A DNA stretch of 64,000 nt from Chloroflexi bacterium UBA6622 (GCA_002433065.1 DJHK01000001.1:62001-126000), one strand, 5' to 3'. Positions 52,892 through 62,297 are shown, counted from the first letter of the stretch. The notes: generated by a model from the sequence alone, not told the origin. Made by a program: numbers and translations.

Positions 52892-53908
52892 CTACGGCAA
52901 CGGCAGGCTCACCGGACGGCCTTCCGCCGCCGAGATGTCCGCAGCAATACAGACCTCGTGCGTATTCACTGAGTTACCAAGGCTGACATGCGATTCCTCA
53001 TTGGTGTCAATGCAATCCAAAAGATGGGAAGCCTCGCCACGAAAAGGATGATGTGACACGTCACCGCTGTCGGGAAGGATAGTAGGAATCTCAGCGTAAT
53101 CCGTTTGTCCAGGCACAGTTTGGCTATGGATACGGTTGTCAAGCATAGTGCCACGATCGCCGTATAACGAAATACGGAATTTATATGGGGCTCGATCATC
53201 GAGGTTAGAAAGAGCCTTACCAATAGACCCGTTCTCAAACTTGCAAATCATTACGGCTGTGCCGGGATATTCAAATCGATCGCTTCCAGCGACCGTATAG
53301 GCGCTAACCTCAACCACATCGCTTTCCGTGAAATAGCGCAGCGCATCAACTGCATGACAGCCAGCGTTCAAAAACGACGAACGCCCCTGGGCCAGGGTGC
53401 GACACCACTCATACTGGCCGTACCAAGGTCCAACGCCATGCACATAATCAACTTCCGTCATGTATACGTGACCCAATGCACCATTTGCCTGCTGCGCTTT
53501 AATAACATCAAACAGTGGGTTCCATCGGAGGACAAAACTCACCACTGACTTGACGCCAGCCTTGGCAACTTCTTCGCGCATTCGACGAAGACTCGAAGTA
53601 TCAAGAGCCGCCGGCTTTTCAATTAAGACGTGTTTGCCAGCTCGAGCCGCAGCGATGGTATTAGCCGGATGCAGGTCGTGAGGCGTACACACAACAAGAA
53701 TCTGAACATCCTCCCTATCAAGAACCCGGCTAAGGTCTGTCTCTATCACGGCCTCAGAATGATTAGTCATCTTTGCGACACGAGCAGCGGAAGATTCACG
53801 ACGGCTCGATATTGTTATTACCTGAGATCGGGGATCTGCATCAAAGGCTCGAACGTGCTCAGCCGCAACCCAACCGGCACCATGAACTGCTACTCCATAC
53901 TGCTTCAT
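52892..53908 (-). CDS. GFO/IDH/MocA-family oxidoreductase
   Basis: A 338-residue NAD(P)-dependent dehydrogenase of the sugar/inositol type. VAVHGAGWVAAEHVRAF is the Rossmann loop, ILVVCTPHDLHP and HVLIEKPAALD the catalytic EKP region, and the C-terminal domain has NAGCHAVDALRYF with its likely active-site His. ATG 53908 is chosen because AGGA lies about 7 bases upstream; an earlier start would add 12 residues. The substrate is unknown. Confidence 0.86.
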   Translation of the reverse strand: MKQYGVAVHGAGWVAAEHVRAFDADPRSQVITISSRRESSAARVAKMTNHSEAVIETDLSRVLDREDVQILVVCTPHDLHPANTIAAARAGKHVLIEKPAALDTSSLRRMREEVAKAGVKSVVSFVLRWNPLFDVIKAQQANGALGHVYMTEVDYVHGVGPWYGQYEWCRTLAQGRSSFLNAGCHAVDALRYFTESDVVEVSAYTVAGSDRFEYPGTAVMICKFENGSIGKALSNLDDRAPYKFRISLYGDRGTMLDNRIHSQTVPGQTDYAEIPTILPDSGDVSHHPFRGEASHLLDCIDTNEESHVSLGNSVNTHEVCIAADISAAEGRPVSLPLP

Positions 53909-54181
53909 CAGAATATCCTGAAAGATATGGTTTGGATTCCACACTCGGAAAAGAAGCTTGCGCTCGGTGGCTCAAAATCGCAACCCGCCCATTCCCTTAC
54001 CAAGTTAACTAATTTAGCCTTGGGCCCACTGGAGACGAGAATGGACAGAAAAGAAGAAAGCACTTATGGACCACTCACATATCAGACCTCCACGATGATG
54101 GAAGTAAAGCAACATCTATTAATAAAAAAGCCTGTTGCTGGTGGGAGCATTTCATTCACCCCTTGAGCAAGAAAATCCTCG

Positions 54182-54625
54182 ATGTTTGACACAGAGTTTC
54201 TGATGTACGACATCGACTCGCCGGAGGTTAGGGCTCTGCAGCGTGTACTACCGACAGGAATCTTTGAACTTGTCGAAGGCCTGATGGCTCGCTGGCAGCA
54301 AGCAGGCATGCCCTTAAAGCCATCGCGTCGCGGTTTCGCATTTCAGGCCCCACACGGTGATCGGCTTACAACATTAGCTTGGGTCTATACCCCGAATCGT
54401 CGTTATCCCGACTGTCGCATCGAGATCGCCCTCAACTTGCTGACTCGCCGGCAGATCAGCATTGAACAGATTGAAGAATTACGGGACAACCTCACTCGAT
54501 TTCCAACATACCATGCCGAGGTTGAGAGCCCTGTCATTGATCTACCTGTAACCGAAATGGTGAGCGAAAGCGATATGGACCGCCTGGCCTCGATCCTTGT
54601 GCAATTTGGGCTGTCCCTCGCTTGA
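54182..54625 (+). CDS. Protein of unknown function
   Basis: A 147-residue soluble protein with no motif I recognise. It shows an N-terminal helical segment (PEVRALQRVLPTGIFELVEGLMARW), a central beta-rich region (LAWVYTPNRRYPDCRIEIALNLL) and a helical C-terminus. Its stop overlaps the start of the DHA2 transporter gene as TTGA, so the pair is translationally coupled. The 273-base gap upstream contains no gene or clear promoter. Confidence 0.6.
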   Translation: MFDTEFLMYDIDSPEVRALQRVLPTGIFELVEGLMARWQQAGMPLKPSRRGFAFQAPHGDRLTTLAWVYTPNRRYPDCRIEIALNLLTRRQISIEQIEELRDNLTRFPTYHAEVESPVIDLPVTEMVSESDMDRLASILVQFGLSLA

Positions 54626-56055
54626 ACATCCCGAGTCAGGCGTTACCGGCCCCCACAAAACGATGGGCCACCATGGCCGTAGTCGCGAGCGGGGTCTTTA
54701 TGGCAACGTTAGACGCGAGCATCGTCAACGTTTCGCTTCCCACACTTGCAAATGAACTGAATGCCTCGTTTGACAGCGTGCAGTGGGTGTCGCTTGCCTA
54801 TCTACTCATAATCACCGGGCTGTTACTGCCTGCGGGCCGCCTAGCGCAGATGCACGGTGCCAAACCAGTTTTCCTGACTGGATTTGTGATTTTCACCCTT
54901 GGATCCCTGCTAGCCGGGCTCGCCACATCTGTCTGGATACTGGTCGCATTCCGCGTCATACAGGGAATTGGGGGATCAATCACCCAAGCTCTTGGTCCTG
55001 GAATGGTTGTCTCCACATTCCCCCAAAATGAGCGGGGCAAAGCAATCGGAATGATTCTCGCAGCCGTATCGCTAGGACTTGTCAGCGGCCCCCTGGTAGG
55101 AGGAATCTTCTTAAGCACCCTGGGATGGCCATTTATATTCTTAATCAACGTGCCTTTTGGCCTAGCTGCCATTGGCCTGGGATTTCTGGTGCTGCCACCA
55201 TCGCAACGTACCAGTCCGGGCAAGTTTGACTGGCCAGGAACCACACTGCTGCTCGCCGGAATCTTCTTGATCCTTCTCGGATTCAACCGCATCCAGATCT
55301 TTGGTCTCGGTTCCACGCTGGTACTCACGCTGATCGTCGCCGGTTTTGCACTCTTATTTTGCTTCGCTTGGTGGCAAACACGAACAGCCTCACCCATGAT
55401 CCAGCCATCGATATTTCGTAATCCAGATTTCACTGTTGCAGTTTTTTCAGGCTACCTGACATTCGCCGGAACATCTGCGCACGTACTACTTTTACCATTC
55501 TATTTGCAACGAGTTTTGCAACTGCCCATAAGCCAAGTTGGGCTAATCATGGCTACGGTGCCCGCCATCATGGGAATTCTCGGTACACCCGCCGGGATAC
55601 TTGCTGACCGAACAAGCCACCGAGCGATTAGTTCCATCGGCATCGTGATATCAGCCGTCGGACTCGTCTTACTCGCCACGGTGACTTTCAATACACCGCC
55701 GTTAGCCCTCGTCGTACGACTTGTCGTGCTCGGAGTTGGCTTCGCGTTGTTCAATAGCGGGAATGCCAGCATGCTCATGGGAGCAGCCAAAGCCTCCCAT
55801 CAAAATCAAGCAAGTGCCATGTTAGCTCTAGCACGCAATATGGCGACATCCACTGGACAGGCCTTGTGGGGCACCATTTGGGCATTGGTCCTCGTTCTAC
55901 AGCTTGGCGAAGGAGCCCCTGATAAAGCGAGCGGACCGGAAATGGTGGATGCATTCCGAATCGTGTTCGGCAGCGCTAGTTTGTTGTTGATAGCTGGCGT
56001 ACTTGTTCCGGTCCTGGCACCAATGGTGCATCGTCAACGATTAGACCCGTTATAA
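54622..56055 (+). CDS. DHA2-family MFS drug/metabolite exporter (14 spans)
   Basis: A 477-residue transporter. The N-terminal FMATLDASIVNVSLPTLA is the DHA2 signature in the first span (motif D1). PAGRLAQMHGAKPVFLTG follows as motif A, RVIQGIGGSITQALG as motif B, and SLGLVSGPLVGG as the antiporter motif C. About 14 hydrophobic segments fit EmrB/QacA-type proton-coupled efflux. The start is TTG 54622 overlapping the upstream stop. Its last 22 bases overlap the convergent unknown gene. Confidence 0.9.
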   Translation: MNIPSQALPAPTKRWATMAVVASGVFMATLDASIVNVSLPTLANELNASFDSVQWVSLAYLLIITGLLLPAGRLAQMHGAKPVFLTGFVIFTLGSLLAGLATSVWILVAFRVIQGIGGSITQALGPGMVVSTFPQNERGKAIGMILAAVSLGLVSGPLVGGIFLSTLGWPFIFLINVPFGLAAIGLGFLVLPPSQRTSPGKFDWPGTTLLLAGIFLILLGFNRIQIFGLGSTLVLTLIVAGFALLFCFAWWQTRTASPMIQPSIFRNPDFTVAVFSGYLTFAGTSAHVLLLPFYLQRVLQLPISQVGLIMATVPAIMGILGTPAGILADRTSHRAISSIGIVISAVGLVLLATVTFNTPPLALVVRLVVLGVGFALFNSGNASMLMGAAKASHQNQASAMLALARNMATSTGQALWGTIWALVLVLQLGEGAPDKASGPEMVDAFRIVFGSASLLLIAGVLVPVLAPMVHRQRLDPL

Positions 56056-56801
56056 AAAGAATGTTTTACATCTAGTACGTCGACGGGCCCACTTACACCA
56101 TGATCGGCATCGTTATACGGCTCGGCATCAGGACGTAGCGGATCTGGTGATTCGTCTGCCGACACGTTCCTTAGTCTCTGAAGCAACGTGATCCCTTTTC
56201 TGGTATCACTTGCCATACGAGCAGGAACCTGTGTCCTAATCCGTAACTTGAAACACCAGTAGGTAAATTCCTTAAACACATGCCACCGGAGCCGACCGGC
56301 CTCAGCATTGTTTAGCTCTTCCCGAAATCTTTCCAGAAGCTCTTCGAAAGACAATCCATAAATGTTTCTATATGCATCTATTTTTTTTCGATCAAGCGGG
56401 TGTGCCTTTGTTGACTCGATTTCGACCGCGTGAATCACCGCTTCCTCAACGGCAACCCCATAAAAGTAGTTCAAGTAAGCCTTTAATCGGACAGGACCCA
56501 GAAGATGAGCAAATTCATCCGCAGAAACAAACATTGGAGGACACCCGGAAAAACGCAGAGCGTTTCGTTCCGACCGTGGAACATAAGCTGGCCTTTCACT
56601 TACCAGCCGATCAATGACCAGAAGCAAATCCAAGGCCTCACCACCAATCAAATACGTATGCTGCCGGCCCCGATAAGTCTCAGTCGCCAGTTGCCAAGCC
56701 CCAGCCGCCAGAAGAACCGCGCGATACCAATCAGTTCCAACATCAATTTCATGATCAAACCGTCGGAATGACTCATCAACGGCTTCAGAGTCCGGTTCCA
56801 A
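56034..56801 (-). CDS. Protein of unknown function
   Basis: A 255-residue soluble protein. It is predominantly helical (WYRAVLLAAGAWQLATETY, RKKIDAYRNIYGLSFEELLERFREELNNA) with acidic N- and C-termini. I recognise no domain. The start is TTG 56801 with GAGG 5 bases upstream. It shares 22 bases with the end of the convergent transporter gene and is divergent from the RNase H-like gene. Codon use and composition look like the neighbours, so it is probably real. Confidence 0.55.
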   Translation of the reverse strand: MEPDSEAVDESFRRFDHEIDVGTDWYRAVLLAAGAWQLATETYRGRQHTYLIGGEALDLLLVIDRLVSERPAYVPRSERNALRFSGCPPMFVSADEFAHLLGPVRLKAYLNYFYGVAVEEAVIHAVEIESTKAHPLDRKKIDAYRNIYGLSFEELLERFREELNNAEAGRLRWHVFKEFTYWCFKLRIRTQVPARMASDTRKGITLLQRLRNVSADESPDPLRPDAEPYNDADHGVSGPVDVLDVKHSFYNGSNR

Positions 56802-56914
56802 GGAAGCCTCGGTTGGGTCGAGTTGACAGGAAGTCAGAAAGTGCTGCTCCTTATTTCGTCCGCACGTGAGTAATATTGTCCATCCGACAACATGTCTAGG
56901 ATCTCATTTTTTTT

Positions 56915-57340
56915 ATGCAATATCGCGTTCACTGCGACGGTGCTAGCAGGGGGAATCCCGGAGAATCAGCCGCAGGCGTGGTCATTTATGACAGTTATGG
57001 AGCAGTGACTGCCAGAATTTCCGTCCGCCTAGGAATCCTCACGAACAATCAAGCCGAGTATCGAGCTGTTCTTGCTGGTATGCAGCTGGTTGAACAACTC
57101 CGTCCCACCGAGGTTGAGTTTCGCCTAGACAGCCAACTTACCGTTCAACAACTATCTGGCCATTGGAAGATTAAGAATGAAGTGTTAAGAGAACTTTCCA
57201 TACAAATCCACAATGCAGCACCACCGGACGCGACTGTCCGTTATACCCACGTTAATCGTTCAGAGAATAAGCTGGCCGACCTACTTGCTAATTGGGCACT
57301 TGATCACACGTCGTCGGAAAACGTGTTTCCCACCGATTGA
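56915..57340 (+). CDS. RNase HI-like protein
   Basis: A 141-residue RNase H fold. The four acidic catalytic positions are visible: Asp in HCDGASRGNPGESAAGVVIYD, Glu in NNQAEYRAVLAGM, Asp in FRLDSQLTVQQLSG and Asp in NKLADLLANWALD. It is close to the small bacterial/archaeal RNase HI group (YpdQ/Sll type) that cleaves RNA in RNA-DNA hybrids. The ATG at 56915 follows a T-run with no clear ribosome site. It lies just ahead of the dcw promoter. Confidence 0.85.
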   Translation: MQYRVHCDGASRGNPGESAAGVVIYDSYGAVTARISVRLGILTNNQAEYRAVLAGMQLVEQLRPTEVEFRLDSQLTVQQLSGHWKIKNEVLRELSIQIHNAAPPDATVRYTHVNRSENKLADLLANWALDHTSSENVFPTD

Positions 57341-57408
57341 TAAGCATCGGCTTGCCGAGCCACAAGAACTGCTAGAAACAGCAACCTTTGGCGTATTTTG
57401 CTAAATAA

Positions 57409-57439
57409 TTGACGGATAGTGGGGAAACTGTTCTAATAT
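57409..57439 (+). promoter_or_regulatory. Promoter of the dcw cluster
   Basis: TTGACG at 57409-57414 matches the -35 hexamer. TCTAAT at 57432-57437 (17-base spacing) or TAATAT at 57434-57439 (19-base spacing) can serve as the -10. It lies about 72-79 bases before the mraZ start and encloses one GTGGGGA element. Confidence 0.6.
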
Positions 57440-57477
57440 CTGCAGATAAATTCCATTCAAGTGGGTGATTGTGGGGA
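57419..57477 (+). promoter_or_regulatory. MraZ-type GTGGG operator repeats
   Basis: GTGGGGA at 57419-57425 lies between the -35 and -10 elements. GTGGGTG at 57461-57467 and GTGGGGA at 57471-57477 form a direct repeat with exactly 10 bases between repeat starts. MraZ autoregulation through spaced TGGG-like repeats is known for this family, so this is the expected operator set for mraZ at 57511. Confidence 0.6.
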
Positions 57478-57510
57478 GCAGCAAGGCCCAATCTGGCCGT
57501 TGCGAACAAT

Positions 57511-57957
57511 ATGGCCAGCTTCAAAGGGACCTTTCTTCACCAAATGGACGCCAAAGGTCGAGTTGCGTTTCCAAGTCGATTACGCAGCCAAATCCCCGAC
57601 GGCGGGACTCTCACTGTCGCCGCCGAACCGTGTCTCACCTTCTATCCGGCACATCTCTGGCACGACGTAGAACGCGAACTCGGACGACTGGATCCGCTCA
57701 ACCCCGACGTGCGCGACACCAAGCGTCAGATTTTCGGATCTGCGGAAGATGCAACCTTCGACCGACAAGGACGAATCGCTATACCCGGCCATTTGCGCGA
57801 TCACGCCCATCTGGGCAAGGAAGTGGTCGTCATGGGCGTTGGTGACGTGATCGAATTATGGGACGCGACCACTTGGTCAAAGCGGCATGGTCATATAACC
57901 GCCGATGCGTCCGACATTATGCGGCGCGCTCGTGGAGGCGTTCCGCCCTCAATCTAG
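57511..57957 (+). CDS. mraZ: Transcriptional regulator MraZ
   Basis: A 148-residue protein with two SpoVT/AbrB swapped-hairpin domains, each carrying the DxxGR signature: MDAKGRVAFPSRLR and DRQGRIAIPGHLRDHA. It binds repeats upstream of its own operon and modulates dcw expression. The ATG at 57511 gives the standard N-terminus MASFKGTF; an upstream in-frame start at 57469 would add 14 residues overlapping the operator repeats and is rejected. Confidence 0.95.
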   Translation: MASFKGTFLHQMDAKGRVAFPSRLRSQIPDGGTLTVAAEPCLTFYPAHLWHDVERELGRLDPLNPDVRDTKRQIFGSAEDATFDRQGRIAIPGHLRDHAHLGKEVVVMGVGDVIELWDATTWSKRHGHITADASDIMRRARGGVPPSI

Positions 57958-57965
57958 GGTGTTCT

Positions 57966-57999
57966 GTGTGGGGCGCGGTGCCTCCCCCGCGCTCCACAC
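57966..57999 (+). promoter_or_regulatory. Strong 13-base-pair hairpin between mraZ and rsmH
   Basis: GTGTGGGGCGCGG (57966-57978) pairs with CCGCGCTCCACAC (57987-57999), one pair being G-U, with an 8-base loop. No T-run follows, so it is unlikely to be a simple terminator. It ends 12 bases before the rsmH GTG start and could tune rsmH translation or separate mraZ from the rest of the cluster. Confidence 0.55.
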
Positions 58000-58011
58000 A
58001 CACCGATTTCT

Positions 58012-58893
58012 GTGAACGACCCGTCCAATCTTCACGAACCAGTCCTTGTCCAAACGGTCGTAGAAACCATGGCTCCATGCTTTCACGGACTTGTAGTGGA
58101 TGGAACCGCGGGACTTGGAGGACATACCGAAGCTCTCGTAAACGCCGGAGCCCATCGACTTCTGGCCATAGATATCGATCCCGAAGCTGTGCAGAGACTG
58201 TCAGAGCGATTCAAAGAAAATCCACGTGTCTCGGTCGCACATGCAAGTTATACCGAGATATGCGCCACATTAAGAAGTCACCAACAGGATCATGCGCAAG
58301 GCGTACTTCTCGACCTCGGTGTTTCCTCTCTTCAGCTCAACAAAGCAAGTCGAGGATTCTCCTTCCAGCGCGATGGACCTATCGACATGCGATTTAATGC
58401 CACGGGCGGTAGACCAGCCGCCGACCTGGTTAATCGACTTCCTGAACCCGCAATGGCAGATCTCCTTCGCGAATTCGGTGATGAACGACGGGCCAGGGCG
58501 ATAGCCCGTCAAATCGTCCGCGATCGGCCTCATCGAAGCACCATGGAATTAGCCACCTCAATCAGAGCCGCCTTCGGAGGTCGAACTCGAATCAATCCAG
58601 CTACCCGTACCTTTCAAGCCCTCCGAATCGCGACCAATGGCGAACTTCAGGCCATCGAGAACGGTCTATCGGCAGCAAGCACAGTGCTCAGTGCTGGGGG
58701 CCGCCTTGTCGTCATCGCTTTTCATAGCCTCGAAGATCGGATCGTAAAGAACATTTTTCGCACCTGGGCTCGAGAGGGTGTCGGTCAAATCCTTACCTCT
58801 CGACCAATTCAAGCGAATGTCTCAGAAGTGCGGAAAAATCCCCGCGCACGTAGTGCACGTCTTCGAGCCTTCGAAATGTTAGGTGAGGGCTGA
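58012..58893 (+). CDS. rsmH: 16S rRNA (cytosine(1402)-N(4))-methyltransferase RsmH
   Basis: A 293-residue SAM-dependent enzyme. It carries HEPVLVQTVV, DGTAGLGGHTEALV, LDLGVSSLQLNKASRGFSFQRDGPIDMR and a C-terminal VIAFHSLEDRIVKN block, the RsmH/MraW signatures. GTG 58012 sits right after the intergenic hairpin; the ribosome site is weak. Its stop overlaps the next start by one base. Confidence 0.96.
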   Translation: MNDPSNLHEPVLVQTVVETMAPCFHGLVVDGTAGLGGHTEALVNAGAHRLLAIDIDPEAVQRLSERFKENPRVSVAHASYTEICATLRSHQQDHAQGVLLDLGVSSLQLNKASRGFSFQRDGPIDMRFNATGGRPAADLVNRLPEPAMADLLREFGDERRARAIARQIVRDRPHRSTMELATSIRAAFGGRTRINPATRTFQALRIATNGELQAIENGLSAASTVLSAGGRLVVIAFHSLEDRIVKNIFRTWAREGVGQILTSRPIQANVSEVRKNPRARSARLRAFEMLGEG

Positions 58894-59357
58894 TGGCGCT
58901 ACGAGAAGATCCAATCCTTCGACGAATAGCCTGGCATAGCCATATCGCTCGATGGTTACCCACAAGTCTTCCAACCACCCGAATCGTCATTGCCATCGTG
59001 GTGGCTGCCTTCACATTTGCCATGGTGGCCATTCAAGAAACCCAGACCCTCGTCCGCCTTGGCGGAGAAATCCAACGACTTGAACACACTTTGGATACGG
59101 TCGAATTGAAACGGCAAAGCATCCGTACGGAACTCGCTTTGCTCAACGATTTACCCAAAGTTCAAGAGATTGCCCGGGGACAACTGGGCATGCATTCCCC
59201 GAACAAACGCCGATTCACCACAGCCGAAGACTTACCCCCCGGGGTATCGTTCGATTTACCGCTGTGGGCCGCACCAACCCAACGATTGCACGAACCACCT
59301 TGGTGGGAAGAACTTGTACGGGGGATCGGTGAACGAATCACGCAGCTCGCTGAATAA
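58893..59357 (+). CDS. ftsL: FtsL/FtsB-like divisome protein
   Basis: A 154-residue bitopic protein: a cytoplasmic N-terminus of about 28 residues, one membrane span (about 31-48, IVIAIVVAAFTFAMVAI), then a coiled coil (LVRLGGEIQRLEHTLDTVELKRQ). A short C-terminal tail follows. The topology, length and position between rsmH and the class B PBP gene identify the divisome FtsL-type protein; sequence conservation is low in this family. Confidence 0.78.
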   Translation: MALREDPILRRIAWHSHIARWLPTSLPTTRIVIAIVVAAFTFAMVAIQETQTLVRLGGEIQRLEHTLDTVELKRQSIRTELALLNDLPKVQEIARGQLGMHSPNKRRFTTAEDLPPGVSFDLPLWAAPTQRLHEPPWWEELVRGIGERITQLAE

Positions 59358-61146
59358 ACGCCCTCAAGAGGAGCACCCTGCGGATCTACCAGATCCCACG
59401 CGCCGCATGGTGTTGATGCTAACGGGGGCAATTGCAAGCGCCGGTGTAATCGGATACCGGTTGTATGACTGGCATGTCACGAAGGCTACTCAGCTCTCAA
59501 AAGGCACCTCTGCCTTTCTCACACGACACGAGATCGATCCGAGACGTGGGAGCATCCTTGATCGCACCGGTGACGTACTTGCAATTAGTCGTGGCACTAC
59601 ACGCGTGATCGCGGATCCCCAAAAAACCAATGAAGAAACGAAAGGCATAAAAAAAGCGAGCATCTTCACCGTCGCCCAGCAGTTGGCCGACCTCCTCAAC
59701 CTAGACGCTGGAACAATCGTTGAAAAGCTAGGAAATCCAGAAGCTCGCTATGCGGAAATTGCCCGAGAGGTGCTCGATGAACCAGCGGGGAGGATTCAAA
59801 GAGCAATTAACAGCAAAGACGAGGAAACAAAGCTCTACGGAATCAGGCTTGAGGCCGACAAAAAACGGGTTTATCCAAACCAAGAACTTGCGGCCCACGT
59901 CCTGGGATTTGTAGGTGAAAGCGCTGCCCGGCCAAACGATGTGGTGGGCCAAGCCGGTATCGAGGCCTACTACGATGATCATCTCGGAGGTCAGCCAGGC
60001 CTTGTCTCCTCCGACATCGATAAGGAAGGCCGTCGCATCCCGATCGGTCGACATTCAATGCAACAACCTCGTCACGGCTCTGACGTCACATTAGCCATCG
60101 ACCGCACGATCCAGCACATCATTGAGCAAGAATTAACCAACGCACTAAAAAAGTATGACGCCGCCGCTGGATCTATCGTCGTTACCAACCCCACAACCGG
60201 TGAAGTTTTGGGCCTCGCGAATCGACCAACTTTTGATCCCGGGTTAATTCATCAATACCCGCTCGGCCCTGAACTGAACAACCGTGTTACCGGCCGTATG
60301 TACGAACCTGGCAGTACATTCAAACTCATCACAATGGCAGCCGCCCTTAATGAGAATCTCATTACTCCAGACTCCACCCACAACAACCCTGGTGAGATGG
60401 AGTACGGGGGACAAGAATTCAAGAACTGGGACCAAAAAACATATCCAAATCAGACGATGATCGGAGTGCTACAGCACTCCAGCAACACCGGTTCAATTTT
60501 TGTTGCAGACAAAATAGGCGAGCAGAAGTTCTACCAATACGTAAATCGATTTGGCTTTGGCGAACCAACCGGGGTTGAGGGAGTTGGTGAAGAATCGGGA
60601 ATAATCCGCGGATATGGCGATCCGAACTGGTATCGGCCCGACCTAGCCTCGAACTCCTTTGGCCAGGGGATCATGGTCACACCGATCCAGATGGCTGCGG
60701 CGATTGGAGCAATTGCCAATGACGGCATCCTCATGACCCCGCGGATAGCCTCGACCATCACTCACGCCGATGGACGTCGGGAGCCACTCGACCCATCCGC
60801 CGTTCGGCGGGTAATCCGCAAGGAAACTGCGCAAACCCTAGTCCAGATGATGGAAGCGGCCGAGCAACGGGTCGGGGTTAACCTTGCTCGCATCCCAGGC
60901 TACCGGACTGCAGGAAAAACCGGGACCGCCCAAATCGCAGAACAGGGGCAGTACAGAGACCAAGATGTAATCGCCTCGTACGTGGGATTCGGTCCTCTTG
61001 AACGCCCCCAAGTTCTCGCCCTCGTCATCATTGAAAAACCACAAAAAGAAAGTTACGGGGCGCTGGTCGCATCACCGACATTCGCGGAAATAATGCGCCC
61101 GATCTTTTCGTACTTAAAGATTCCTCAGCGAGATCCCACCACGTGA
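59329..61146 (+). CDS. ftsI: Class B penicillin-binding protein FtsI (PBP3)
   Basis: Septal peptidoglycan transpeptidase. The 605-residue protein has an N-terminal membrane span (about residues 28-44), a PBP dimerisation domain, and the transpeptidase domain. That domain has the SxxK motif PGSTFKL (Ser329), the SxN motif HSSNTG and KTGTAQ (Lys530). The start is GTG 59329 with GGGGA just upstream, overlapping ftsL by 29 bases. It joins ftsW directly, with no Mur ligases between. Confidence 0.93.
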   Translation: MNESRSSLNKRPQEEHPADLPDPTRRMVLMLTGAIASAGVIGYRLYDWHVTKATQLSKGTSAFLTRHEIDPRRGSILDRTGDVLAISRGTTRVIADPQKTNEETKGIKKASIFTVAQQLADLLNLDAGTIVEKLGNPEARYAEIAREVLDEPAGRIQRAINSKDEETKLYGIRLEADKKRVYPNQELAAHVLGFVGESAARPNDVVGQAGIEAYYDDHLGGQPGLVSSDIDKEGRRIPIGRHSMQQPRHGSDVTLAIDRTIQHIIEQELTNALKKYDAAAGSIVVTNPTTGEVLGLANRPTFDPGLIHQYPLGPELNNRVTGRMYEPGSTFKLITMAAALNENLITPDSTHNNPGEMEYGGQEFKNWDQKTYPNQTMIGVLQHSSNTGSIFVADKIGEQKFYQYVNRFGFGEPTGVEGVGEESGIIRGYGDPNWYRPDLASNSFGQGIMVTPIQMAAAIGAIANDGILMTPRIASTITHADGRREPLDPSAVRRVIRKETAQTLVQMMEAAEQRVGVNLARIPGYRTAGKTGTAQIAEQGQYRDQDVIASYVGFGPLERPQVLALVIIEKPQKESYGALVASPTFAEIMRPIFSYLKIPQRDPTT

Positions 61147-62297
61147 ACGGTGCCACAGGATTTAGTTGGGCTGACCGTTTACCACGATGGCCAACCCATG
61201 ATCCTTTCCTCCTGGTCCTTACCTTCGTGCTACCCCTAAGTGGCGTGGTGCTCGTCGCAAGCGCTCAAATTCCATCGGTGCTGAGCGGCACCTCCCTGTT
61301 TGATTCAACAACAGTCTTCCAAATGATATACGCCATCATCGGTGTCACGGCGGCCCTAGTACTCAGCGCTGTGGATTACCACAAATATATCCGTCTTGCT
61401 CCTTTCGCGTTAGCGATACTAGCCATTGCCCTTGTCGTAGTGCTCATCCCTGAACCATGCGTCGAGCGGACGGACGCAAAACGATGGTTCTGCGTCGGCC
61501 AAATAACGGTACAGCCCAGCGAGTTCGTCAAGCTAGCGATGATCATGGCTGTTGCCGTGTTGGCCCAACGTTTCGGCACAAACATCTACTCATGGCAATT
61601 TTCAATTGGCCGCCTCGGAGGGCTAGTTGCAATCATCATCTTTCTGGTTCTGCTCCAACCGGATCTCGGAACCGCAGCCACGCTGCTGGTTTCGGGATTC
61701 GCCATGATCATGACGGCCGGAGCCCGCTGGCGGCACCTCGCAAGCACTCTACCGATCGCTGCCGTAGTTGGAATAATTTCCCTAAATCGCTATGAATATC
61801 AATGGGTTCGTATCAAGGCTTTCTTTAATACTCTGACCGGTGGTGAGCCTGATCGGCTGACTACAGGCTGGCAGGCAACACAAGCACAAATCGCAATGGG
61901 TGCCGGAGGAGTCACAGGCCGTGGCTTTGGCCAAGGCACTCAAAAGTTTCGAGTCAGTATTCCAGCGTCTGACGACATCTTCGCGGTAATTGGCGAAGAA
62001 TTCGGCTTGGTTGGCACCGGACTCGTGCTAGTGCTTTTCTTGGCACTCTTCGTACGAGGGATTCAAATCGCCGCTTCTAGTGAAGACGTTCTGGGACGCC
62101 TCTTAGCGGTTGGAATCGTGACACAAATCACCTTACAGGCATTCGTAAACATGGCGGTCGTCACGGGTCTCTTCCCAGCCACCGGCATGCCGCTACCTTT
62201 CATTAGTCGCGGTGGATCTTCATTACTGGTTTCCCTCGCACTCATGGGAATCCTGATGAATGTAGCTCGACACGCGAAACTCAAGCGACAAACATGA
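61143..62297 (+). CDS. ftsW: FtsW/SEDS-family peptidoglycan glycosyltransferase
   Basis: A 384-residue polytopic protein with about ten spans. It carries QPSEFVKLAMI, LLQPDLGTAATLLVSGFAMI, a GAGGVTGRGFGQGTQKF loop and the C-terminal PFISRGGSSLLVSLALMGILMNVAR, typical of SEDS proteins. Works with the class B PBP to polymerise septal glycan. GTG 61143 overlaps the ftsI stop (GTGA). RodA is the alternative, but the context favours FtsW. Confidence 0.92.
   Translation: MNGATGFSWADRLPRWPTHDPFLLVLTFVLPLSGVVLVASAQIPSVLSGTSLFDSTTVFQMIYAIIGVTAALVLSAVDYHKYIRLAPFALAILAIALVVVLIPEPCVERTDAKRWFCVGQITVQPSEFVKLAMIMAVAVLAQRFGTNIYSWQFSIGRLGGLVAIIIFLVLLQPDLGTAATLLVSGFAMIMTAGARWRHLASTLPIAAVVGIISLNRYEYQWVRIKAFFNTLTGGEPDRLTTGWQATQAQIAMGAGGVTGRGFGQGTQKFRVSIPASDDIFAVIGEEFGLVGTGLVLVLFLALFVRGIQIAASSEDVLGRLLAVGIVTQITLQAFVNMAVVTGLFPATGMPLPFISRGGSSLLVSLALMGILMNVARHAKLKRQT

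Noticed and set aside
53909..54181. A gene or tRNA in the longest intergenic stretch
   Set aside because: No frame with family-like content, no T-arm or cloverleaf and no clear promoter hexamers.
57858..58397. A 179-codon frame across mraZ and rsmH
   Set aside because: It is Arg/Ser-rich, overlaps two confidently assigned genes in another frame and spans the hairpin.
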